A DNA stretch of 6,375 bases from an uncultured Streptococcus sp. (GTDB taxonomy: Bacteria; Bacillota; Bacilli; Lactobacillales; Streptococcaceae), in the NCBI RefSeq assembly GCF_938020365.1, contig NZ_CALIIB010000125.1, positions 1-6,375 of the forward strand, written 5' to 3'. Under the pieces are notes generated by a model that was given only the letters and a program-made list of their open reading frames with translations, ran no database searches and was not told the DNA's origin. Positions 1 through 5,120 of this stretch are shown here, in pieces. Position numbers and translations under genes: made by a program. Position 1 is the stretch's first letter. Every line of letters begins with the position of its first letter.

Positions 1-758
1 AGGAAATGCATGGGAAACTCCAATATATTGCAAGCAAGGGAATTAAGTCCCATATTGATGGTGAATCGGTTGTCATCGGAAATTTTGTCCTGATGCAAGA
101 CGAGCAAATCAATATTAGTCCTGAACAAAATGCCCTGATTGAAGAATATAAGAATCACTACAATCTACTGTTCTTGGGCTATCGCAATGATCTTATTGGG
201 ATGTTCTGTATCCATACTCCTTTGAGAAAAGAAGCAAAAGTTGCCTTAGAAAAGCTCAAAGCTCAAGGAAAGAAACTGATTTTAGCAACAGGTGATACCT
301 TGGTTAGAACGGAAGAACTTGTAAAAGATTTGCCGTTTGATCAAGTTTATACAGATTTGAAACCTGATGGAAAATTTGAATTGGTGCAGGAGTTACAGCA
401 ATCTGGTCATGCTGTCTTAATGGTCGGAGACGGCCTGAATGACTCGGCAGCTCTAACCCTTGCGGATATTGGTGTTGTGATGAATGAAAGTGCAGATATT
501 TCTAAGCAAATGAGCGATATATTATTATTAGATAATCGCTTGGATTTTTTTGAAGAATTAGACTCTCTTTCATCGTCTTTGCAAAAACTGATTCAGAAGA
601 ATATCCAAGAAACTATCGTCGTAAACAGTAGTTTGATTGGCTTTGGTTTATTTAACTGGCTTAGTCCTTCCAATCTTTCTATCTTACATAACCTCACAAC
701 TTTGCGAATTGTACTTCGTAGTCTTTCTGTTAAGAATAGATATGTAAGAAGATTTTAA
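1..758 (+). CDS. P-type (P1B-like, heavy-metal) cation-transporting ATPase, C-terminal part, 5' truncated by window
   Basis: This is the C-terminal third of a membrane pump that uses ATP to move cations. The frame stays open to the left edge, so the true start lies outside; residues here count from the ATG at base 6. Visible parts in order are the end of the nucleotide-binding domain (about 1-60), the P-domain with TGD at 95-97, a conserved Lys at 123 and the hinge motif GDGLND at 141-146, then two hydrophobic C-terminal helices (about 199-219 and 221-240) with the His-Asn pair at 228-229 seen in many P1B pumps. The phosphorylation site (DKTGT) and metal-binding membrane Cys/His motif are upstream and not visible, so the metal cannot be named. 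One oddity is Thr71 in TPLR where P-type pumps usually have Asp (DxLR or DPPR). The gene converges with tyrS and ends just before a shared stem-loop. The family call is firm; the substrate is unknown. Confidence 0.9.
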   Translation, partial: EMHGKLQYIASKGIKSHIDGESVVIGNFVLMQDEQINISPEQNALIEEYKNHYNLLFLGYRNDLIGMFCIHTPLRKEAKVALEKLKAQGKKLILATGDTLVRTEELVKDLPFDQVYTDLKPDGKFELVQELQQSGHAVLMVGDGLNDSAALTLADIGVVMNESADISKQMSDILLLDNRLDFFEELDSLSSSLQKLIQKNIQETIVVNSSLIGFGLFNWLSPSNLSILHNLTTLRIVLRSLSVKNRYVRRF

Positions 759-769
759 TCAACCATAAG

Positions 770-806
770 CAAAAGGAGTTATCTCAGGGAAGAGTAACTC
801 CTTTTG
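770..806. terminator. Bidirectional intrinsic terminator between the ATPase gene and tyrS
   Basis: A perfect 12-bp inverted repeat (arms 770-781 and 795-806) lies between two convergent genes, 11 bases after the ATPase stop and 25 bases beyond the tyrS stop. Three more pairs (783-785 with 792-794) can form inside, leaving a small loop. The arms run from an A-rich end to a T-rich end, so on either strand the 3' arm contains CCTTTTG. On the + strand more Ts follow (TTTGTGTGG). The minus-strand tail is poorer in U (GCTTATGG). It likely ends both transcripts, better on the + strand. Confidence 0.8.
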
Positions 807-831
807 TTTGTGTGGATAAGTTTTGAATGTT

Positions 832-2088
832 TTAGTATGTAAGGACGAAGTATTTCTTCTTACCACGGCGGATAACAGTTAGTTCGTTTTCGAGCTTGTC
901 TGCGTCACTCAAGACATAGTCAAGGTCTTGGATGCGGTCGCCATTAACGTAAATAGCTCCATTTTGAACATCTTCGCGAGCTTGGCGTTTTGAGTTGACC
1001 ACGCCAGATGTTACGAGGATTTCCACGATGTTGTGGTTTTCGTCTGCTTGTACTTGGTAGTTTGGCACTCCACGAAGTCCTTGTTTGAGTTCTTTGACAG
1101 AAAGGTTTTTGATATTTCCAGCAAAGAGTTGCTCGGTAATATTGAGGGCTTCCTTGTAGGCTTCTTCACCATGGACAAGAGTTACTACTTCACGAGCGAG
1201 GACTTTTTGAGCCAAGCGTTCGTGTGGAGCTGCTTCAAATTGTTTGCGGATGTCTTCAATATCATCGAGTGACAAGAAAGTAAAGATCTTCAAGAAACGA
1301 ACAGCGTCAGCGTCCATAACATTCATCCAGAATTGGTACATTTCGTATGGAGAAGTCTTGTCAGCATTGAGCCAGACCGCGTTTCCTTCTGACTTACCAA
1401 ACTTTTTACCAGTTGCATCGGTGATAAGAGGGACTGTGATAACGTGACCAGTCTTGTCGGCCTTACGACGAAGCAATTCGGTACCTGCTGTCATATTCCC
1501 CCACTGGTCAGAACCACCGATTTGCAGGGTAACATTGTGGTCTTGGTTAAGGACAAAGAAGTCGTAACCTTGCATGATTTGGTAAGCAAACTCTGTGTAA
1601 GAAATCCCTGTTTCAATCCGTTTTTTTACGGATTCCTTGCTCATCATGTAGTTGACAGTGAAGTATTTACCAACATCACGGAGGAAGTCGATGAAGCTGA
1701 TGCTGCCAAACCAGTCGTAGTTGTTGACCATGACAGCCTTGTTTTCGCCATTTTCAAAGTCAAGAAAGCGTGACAGTTGGCCTTGGATAGACTGGACCCA
1801 GCCATCAACGGTTTCTTTGGTTTGCAGGCTACGCTCCGCATCTTTAAAGGATGGGTCACCAATCAGACCCGTTGCACCACCGACGAGGGCATAAGGCTTG
1901 TGTCCAGCCAACTGTAAGCGGCGGCTGGTCAAAATAGCTACCAAGTGACCTAAGTGCAGACTGTCCGCTGTTGGATCGTATCCAGTATAATAAGAGACCT
2001 GCCCTTCTTCTAAGGCTTTACGCAAAGCTTCTTCATCAGTTGTTTGAAAAATCAAACCACGCTCTTGCAGCTCATCAAAAATGTGCAT
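832..2088 (-). CDS. tyrS: Tyrosyl-tRNA synthetase (TyrRS), complete, 418 aa
   Basis: This cytoplasmic class I aminoacyl-tRNA synthetase joins tyrosine to tRNA-Tyr using ATP. The N-terminal Rossmann domain has the HIGH-type motif HLGH at 45-48 and the KMSKS-type motif KFGKS at 229-233. Tyrosine-pocket residues Tyr34, Tyr169, Gln173 and Asp176 sit at the same numbers as in the well-studied Bacillus enzyme, and GGSDQWGN is at 191-198. An alpha-helical anticodon-binding region follows, with an S4-like RNA-binding domain at about 352-412. The start at 2088 (ATG, MHIFDEL) is chosen because AAAAGGAG at 2104-2097 lies 8 bases upstream and because family members start there. An in-frame TTG at 2136 would add 16 residues but has no ribosome binding site. 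The length is normal for the family and no catalytic motif is missing. It is transcribed alone, divergent from pbp1b and convergent with the ATPase gene. Confidence 0.98.
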   Translation of the reverse strand: MHIFDELQERGLIFQTTDEEALRKALEEGQVSYYTGYDPTADSLHLGHLVAILTSRRLQLAGHKPYALVGGATGLIGDPSFKDAERSLQTKETVDGWVQSIQGQLSRFLDFENGENKAVMVNNYDWFGSISFIDFLRDVGKYFTVNYMMSKESVKKRIETGISYTEFAYQIMQGYDFFVLNQDHNVTLQIGGSDQWGNMTAGTELLRRKADKTGHVITVPLITDATGKKFGKSEGNAVWLNADKTSPYEMYQFWMNVMDADAVRFLKIFTFLSLDDIEDIRKQFEAAPHERLAQKVLAREVVTLVHGEEAYKEALNITEQLFAGNIKNLSVKELKQGLRGVPNYQVQADENHNIVEILVTSGVVNSKRQAREDVQNGAIYVNGDRIQDLDYVLSDADKLENELTVIRRGKKKYFVLTY

Positions 2089-2096
2089 AGTTGTCT

Positions 2097-2104
2097 CTCC
2101 TTTT
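2097..2104 (-). promoter_or_regulatory. tyrS ribosome binding site that fixes the start
   Basis: On the minus strand this reads AAAAGGAG, a strong Shine-Dalgarno match, 8 bases before the ATG at 2088-2086. It rules out the longer reading from the TTG at 2136. Confidence 0.9.
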
Positions 2105-2111
2105 CTAAGAT

Positions 2112-2133
2112 AGCAAAGGATTTTGCCCTTGCT
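2112..2133 (-). other. Hairpin in the tyrS 5' leader
   Basis: In the minus-strand RNA, AGCAAGGG (2133-2126) can pair with CCTTTGCT (2119-2112) as an 8-bp stem with one G-U pair and a 6-base loop. It lies within the predicted leader of about 64 nt and ends 7 bases before the ribosome binding site. No U-run follows, so it is not an intrinsic terminator. It may only be mRNA structure. No T-box sequence is seen. Confidence 0.4.
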
Positions 2134-2158
2134 CAAGTATTTTTTGTTTTATCCCTCT

Positions 2159-2186
2159 ATTGTATCACAAACGCGACAAATAGCAA
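2159..2186 (-). promoter_or_regulatory. Predicted tyrS promoter (extended -10)
   Basis: On the minus strand the -35 is TTGCTA (2186-2181) and the -10 is TACAAT (2164-2159), with a 16-base spacer. TGTG plus one base precedes the -10, matching the extended -10 (TRTGNTATAAT) common in Gram-positive bacteria. Transcription should start near 2152, giving a leader of about 64 nt. Confidence 0.75.
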
Positions 2187-2235
2187 TGAGTAGCCAGAAA
2201 ATAATTCCTGTAAAAGCGCTAGAATTAGCTCTTTC

Positions 2236-2265
2236 TTGATATAATCTGCTGATGTTTGCTATAAT
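2236..2265 (+). promoter_or_regulatory. Predicted pbp1b promoter
   Basis: The -35 TTGATA (2236-2241) and the perfect -10 TATAAT (2260-2265) are 18 bases apart, and TGC just before the -10 makes it an extended -10. The start of RNA would fall near 2272, so the 5' leader is only about 15 nt and consists almost wholly of the ribosome binding site. About 50 bases separate this -35 from the divergent tyrS -35. Confidence 0.8.
2237..2245 (+). promoter_or_regulatory. Possible second, overlapping extended -10 for pbp1b
   Basis: The bases TGATATAAT contain a perfect TATAAT (2240-2245) with a TGN extension, overlapping the -35 of the main predicted promoter. I find no good -35 at 16-18 bases upstream, so it would depend on the extended -10 alone. 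It may be chance in AT-rich DNA. Confidence 0.3.
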
Positions 2266-2272
2266 AGTCGAT

Positions 2273-2278
2273 AAGGAG
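2273..2278 (+). promoter_or_regulatory. pbp1b ribosome binding site supporting the TTG start
   Basis: AAGGAG lies 8 bases before the TTG at 2287-2289. The next in-frame ATG codes for residue 201, inside the glycosyltransferase domain, so this site and the TTG must be the real start. Confidence 0.88.
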
Positions 2279-2286
2279 AATCTATA

Positions 2287-4704
2287 TTGAAACCATTTAT
2301 AAAAAAGTTGAAACAGTTTGGTAAGGGGGATCCCTCACCTGCTAAGACGTCTAAGTCAAAAGGAGAGACATGGTCGGTACTTGATATTGTTTCCGTTATT
2401 TTTCGGACAGTAAAACTACTCTTAAATGTCGCTTTTGTATTTATCTTTTTTGGAATAGTATTGGGGGCTGGACTCGGATTGGGCTATGCCGCCAGCCTTT
2501 TTAGTGATGTCTCCGTGCCGAAGCAGGAGGAGCTGGTAAGTCAGGTCAATAAGATTTCTGGGATTTCGAAGCTGACCTATGCTAACGGAGAGTTGATTTC
2601 TGAAATCGATAATGATTTGTTGCGGATTCCAGTTGCCAGCGATGCGATTTCGGATAATGTCAAAAATGCTATCATTGCGACGGAAGATGAGAACTTTGAA
2701 ACTCACAATGGTGTTGTGCCCAAGGCTGTTCTGCGGGCAACCTTGGGTTCTGTAGTTGGAGTTGGTTCATCCAGCGGGGGCTCGACCTTAACTCAGCAGT
2801 TGATCAAGCAGCAGGTCGTGGGAGATGCTCCGACTTTCAAGCGGAAGGCAGTAGAGATTGTTGATGCCTTGGCTCTGGAACGCTATATGTCCAAGGATGA
2901 CATTCTGACTGCTTATTTGAATGTGGCACCTTTTGGTCGGAATAATAAGGGACAAAATATTGCTGGAGTGGAAGAAGCAGCTCAAGGGATTTTTGGTGTA
3001 TCAGCCAAGGATTTGACCATTCCGCAGGCTGCGTTTATTGCAGGATTGCCTCAGAGTCCGATTGTTTATTCACCCTATGCCTCTGATGGCGGTATGAAAA
3101 GTCCAGATGATATGGCTTTAGGTCTAGAGCGGGCTCGGAATGTTTTGTATAATATGTACCGTACAGGTCGACTGAGTGAGGCAGACTATCAGCAGTACAA
3201 AGACTATGATCTGACGCAAGATTTTAAACCGACTGAGAGCCTTCAAAAGAGCTCGCATAGTTACCTCTACCATACAGCTTTTTCAGAAGCACAGACGGCC
3301 ATGTATCAGTATTTGATTCAGCGGGACAATGTATCCCAGCAAGAATTAAAAAATAATGCAACGGTTGAAGCTTATCAAGAGTTAGCTCGAAAAGAGCTGA
3401 GCGAGGGTGGCTATACGGTCACAACAACCATCAATCATTCTATTCATCAGGCAATGCAGAATGCAGTTGCCAACTACGGTGGTCTCTTGGATGATGGGAC
3501 AGGAATGGTCGAGGCTGGAAATGTCCTTCAGGACAATAAAACAGGAGCCATTATTGGTTTTGTCGGTGGTAGAGACTATAGCTCTAATCAAAACAACCAT
3601 GCTTTTGATACGGAAAGATCTCCTGGTTCGACTATCAAGCCGATTTTAGCTTATGGGATCGCCATTGACCAAGGGCTGATGGGAAGCGCGAGCGTCCTTT
3701 CCAATTATCCGACGAACTTCTCTAGCGGTGAGCCGATTATGCACGTGGATAGTCGCGGGACAGGCATGATGGACCTGCAGGAAGCCCTCAATACTTCTTG
3801 GAATATTCCAGCTTATTGGACCTATCGTGCACTTCGTGAGAAGGGTGTAAATGTCCGAGGCTATATGGAAAAAATGGGCTACCATATTGACAACTATGAC
3901 ATTGAAAGTCTACCAATGGGTGGGGGAATCGAGGTTTCGGTTGCCCAGCATACCAACGGTTTCCAGACCTTGGCTAATAACGGTTCTTATCAAGAAAAAT
4001 ATATGATTGAAAAGATCACAGCTCCAGACGGCAAAGTGGTTTATGAGCATAAGGCAAAACCAGTTCAGGTGTATTCGCCTGCTACTGCAACGATTATGCA
4101 AAGCTTGATGCGAGGTGTGCTCAACTCTGGTGCAACTACGACCTTTAAATCAAGGATTGGTCAAGTCAATGGTACCTTGGCAGGTGCAGACTGGATTGGT
4201 AAGACAGGTACAACCAACAGCAATGGTGATATGTGGCTCATGCTTTCTACTCCTCGGATGACTCTTGGAGGCTGGATTGGTCATGATGATAATACTTCTA
4301 TGGCTGCCCTAACAGGCTACAATAATAATGCTGCCTATATGGCCTATCTAGCCAATGCCATTTATGAGGCGGATCCAGAGGCTTGGGGAATCGGAGAGAA
4401 ATTCAATCTTGATTCGAGTGTTATCAAGTCGGATGTTCTCAAGTCTACTGGAGAAAGACCAGGAACCGTCACAATCAATGGCCGCTCCATCAATCTAAGC
4501 GGTCCGACTGTTCCTAGCTACTGGGCTAAGAATGGCGCTCCAACGACGAGCTATCGCTTTGGTATCGGCGCATCAGATGCGGATTATCAGAAAGCTTGGG
4601 GAGCTATCTTGGGTGGTTATACCTCTAATTCTGGTTCTAACTTTAGCTCTAATCCGAATTCCAATAATGGGACTAATTCTAGCAGTAACCGACAGGGAAA
4701 CTAG
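2287..4704 (+). CDS. pbp1b: Bifunctional class A penicillin-binding protein 1b, complete, 805 aa
   Basis: This membrane-anchored enzyme polymerises lipid II into glycan strands and cross-links stem peptides outside the cell. A basic cytoplasmic tail (1-42) precedes one membrane helix (about 43-72). The GT51 glycosyltransferase domain follows, with EDENFETHNG at 133-142 (catalytic Glu133), GGSTLTQQ at 164-171, the RKAVE stretch with the second key Glu at 190, and a GVEEAAQGIFG block at 227-237. The transpeptidase domain has SxxK as Ser448-Thr-Ile-Lys451, SxN as Ser504-Trp-Asn506 and KTG at 639-641. The 56- and 191-residue spacings match those I recall for pneumococcal PBP1b. The tail (about 779-805) is Ser/Asn-rich and looks disordered. 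The TTG start is forced by the reading frame and the ribosome binding site. The gene has its own promoter and no terminator directly after the stop; the first is at 4835-4881. It appears intact; whether its PBP1b-type motifs alter beta-lactam affinity cannot be read here. Confidence 0.97.
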   Translation: MKPFIKKLKQFGKGDPSPAKTSKSKGETWSVLDIVSVIFRTVKLLLNVAFVFIFFGIVLGAGLGLGYAASLFSDVSVPKQEELVSQVNKISGISKLTYANGELISEIDNDLLRIPVASDAISDNVKNAIIATEDENFETHNGVVPKAVLRATLGSVVGVGSSSGGSTLTQQLIKQQVVGDAPTFKRKAVEIVDALALERYMSKDDILTAYLNVAPFGRNNKGQNIAGVEEAAQGIFGVSAKDLTIPQAAFIAGLPQSPIVYSPYASDGGMKSPDDMALGLERARNVLYNMYRTGRLSEADYQQYKDYDLTQDFKPTESLQKSSHSYLYHTAFSEAQTAMYQYLIQRDNVSQQELKNNATVEAYQELARKELSEGGYTVTTTINHSIHQAMQNAVANYGGLLDDGTGMVEAGNVLQDNKTGAIIGFVGGRDYSSNQNNHAFDTERSPGSTIKPILAYGIAIDQGLMGSASVLSNYPTNFSSGEPIMHVDSRGTGMMDLQEALNTSWNIPAYWTYRALREKGVNVRGYMEKMGYHIDNYDIESLPMGGGIEVSVAQHTNGFQTLANNGSYQEKYMIEKITAPDGKVVYEHKAKPVQVYSPATATIMQSLMRGVLNSGATTTFKSRIGQVNGTLAGADWIGKTGTTNSNGDMWLMLSTPRMTLGGWIGHDDNTSMAALTGYNNNAAYMAYLANAIYEADPEAWGIGEKFNLDSSVIKSDVLKSTGERPGTVTINGRSINLSGPTVPSYWAKNGAPTTSYRFGIGASDADYQKAWGAILGGYTSNSGSNFSSNPNSNNGTNSSSNRQGN

Positions 4705-4717
4705 GACATCAAAAACG

Positions 4718-4733
4718 ACTTTTCAACTTTTCA
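4718..4733 (+). repeat. Perfect 8-bp tandem direct repeat upstream of the intergenic promoter
   Basis: ACTTTTCA occurs twice with no gap (4718-4725 and 4726-4733), just after the pbp1b stop and 17 bases before the -35 at 4751. Direct repeats in this position can be regulator sites, but the spacing and sequence do not match the CiaR (TTTAAG-N5-TTTAAG) or WalR patterns. It could be chance. Confidence 0.5.
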
Positions 4734-4750
4734 GAAAGAAGAGGAAAGCC

Positions 4751-4779
4751 TTGCAATTTCTAGATAAATACGGTATAAT
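4751..4779 (+). promoter_or_regulatory. Predicted promoter in the pbp1b-rpoB gap
   Basis: The -35 TTGCAA (4751-4756) and perfect -10 TATAAT (4774-4779) have the ideal 17-base spacer. RNA should start near 4786. It is the best promoter in the gap, so it is the first candidate for driving rpoB, or for driving a small RNA that ends at the terminator at 4881. Confidence 0.75.
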
Positions 4780-4785
4780 AGTATC

Positions 4786-4881
4786 AGTAATTTGTCGTGT
4801 GCTTTAATTGAAATATTGTCCGATTAAAGCTTGCAGCAGTTAAATCAAACTTTTTATAAGTCAGATTTAGCTGCTCTTTTT
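4786..4881 (+). ncRNA. Candidate small RNA or attenuated rpoB leader (two stem-loops)
   Basis: RNA from the promoter at 4751-4779 would be about 95 nt long before reaching a strong terminator. It contains two consecutive stem-loops. The first pairs 4801-4810 with 4821-4830 (10 bp including one G-U, loop of 10). The second pairs 4835-4846 with 4864-4875 and is the terminator. I see no open reading frame with a ribosome binding site in it. It may be a stand-alone small RNA or the early-terminated leader of rpoB, 240 bases downstream. I do not recognise it as a named family, and it lacks the features I recall for the Cia-dependent csRNAs. The RNA start is predicted, not observed. Confidence 0.45.
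4835..4881 (+). terminator. Intrinsic terminator after pbp1b and inside the putative rpoB leader
   Basis: A 12-bp stem (4835-4846 with 4864-4875, one G-U pair) is followed by CTTTTTG. An inner 4-bp stem (4849-4852 with 4858-4861) can form in the loop. It is a one-way terminator for the + strand; the opposite strand has no U-run. It would end pbp1b mRNA and also any RNA begun at the promoter at 4751-4779. Confidence 0.82.
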
Positions 4882-4987
4882 GTGTCTATTTTTCAGAATT
4901 CTAGGATTTGTAACGCAAACTTAAAGATTCTAAAAACTTAGCAAAAAGGACTGATTGTAGCTGTTTTGACGAGAGTCGATGGCGTAG

Positions 4988-5002
4988 AAGGGGTCTCCCC
5001 TT
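4988..5002 (+). other. Compact GC-rich hairpin in the region before rpoB
   Basis: AAGGGG (4988-4993) pairs perfectly with CCCCTT (4997-5002) around a 3-base loop. It is followed by TTGG-type sequence absorbed partly in the arm and then GGTAAG, with no U-run, so it is not a terminator. Its GC-rich stem stands out from the AT-rich surroundings. It could be a leader structure or a processing or pausing element. Confidence 0.45.
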
Positions 5003-5106
5003 GGTAAGAGTGAAGAAGAGTGTGATATGAGAGGCAGATGGTTGTTATTTCAATAATCAGTAAATCTCAATTCTCTCCGATTCCCTCCCTCTGTACTTTA
5101 TAAAAA

Positions 5107-5112
5107 AAGGAG
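5107..5112 (+). promoter_or_regulatory. rpoB ribosome binding site supporting the TTG start
   Basis: AAGGAG lies 8 bases before the TTG at 5121-5123, following a run of seven As. The next in-frame ATG is codon 62, well inside the conserved region, so TTG must be the start. Confidence 0.9.
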
Positions 5113-5120
5113 TTAGAAAC

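Larger units (their letters stand above)
4882..5120 (+). other. Long non-coding region before rpoB, probably 5' leader
   Basis: About 240 bases have no credible gene on either strand and no convincing promoter; the best candidate, TTGGTA (5001-5006) with TATGAG (5026-5031) at a 19-base spacing, is poor. Visible structure includes a small hairpin with a GAGA tetraloop (4966-4979), a tight AAGGGG/CCCCTT hairpin (4988-5002), a purine-rich stretch (about 5007-5034) and a pyrimidine-rich stretch (about 5064-5092), followed by the A-rich ribosome binding site of rpoB. The most likely role is untranslated leader of the rpoB mRNA, with possible regulation. I recognise no named riboswitch in it. Confidence 0.5.

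Noticed and set aside
1033..1862. Several open frames of 67-109 codons opposite or across tyrS
   Set aside because: They overlap a clear conserved gene, lack ribosome binding sites and show no recognisable protein features; they are shadows of tyrS codon use.
2089..2136. Longer tyrS reading from TTG at 2136, adding 16 residues
   Set aside because: No ribosome binding site precedes it, the predicted RNA start is only about 16 bases upstream, and the ATG at 2088 has a strong site and the family's usual N-terminus.
2209..2225. Possible WalR-type site (TGTAAA, then 5 bases, then TAGAAT) upstream of pbp1b
   Set aside because: Only the first half matches the TGTWAH pattern; the second half does not.
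4532..4807. 91-codon + strand open frame across the end of pbp1b
   Set aside because: It overlaps pbp1b in another frame for most of its length, has no ribosome binding site and resembles no protein I know.
4895..4902. Palindrome AGAATTCT after the terminator
   Set aside because: An 8-base palindrome including a common restriction site is expected by chance and has no supporting context.
4942..5007. Short open frame in the rpoB leader next to AAAAAGGA
   Set aside because: It has no ATG, and its only usable TTG (4966) is 15 bases from the purine run. A CTG would abut the run with no spacing.
5027..5056. Nine-codon ATG mini-ORF (MRGRWLLFQ) before rpoB, a possible leader peptide
   Set aside because: Only a weak purine stretch (GAAGAAGAG) precedes it, and it has no run of regulatory codons and no terminator right after it. 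Too short to support.
4705..5120. Streptococcal BOX, RUP or other mobile repeat in the pbp1b-rpoB gap
   Set aside because: No terminal inverted repeats, target duplications or recognisable repeat-element sequence were found; the hairpins are explained by a terminator and leader.
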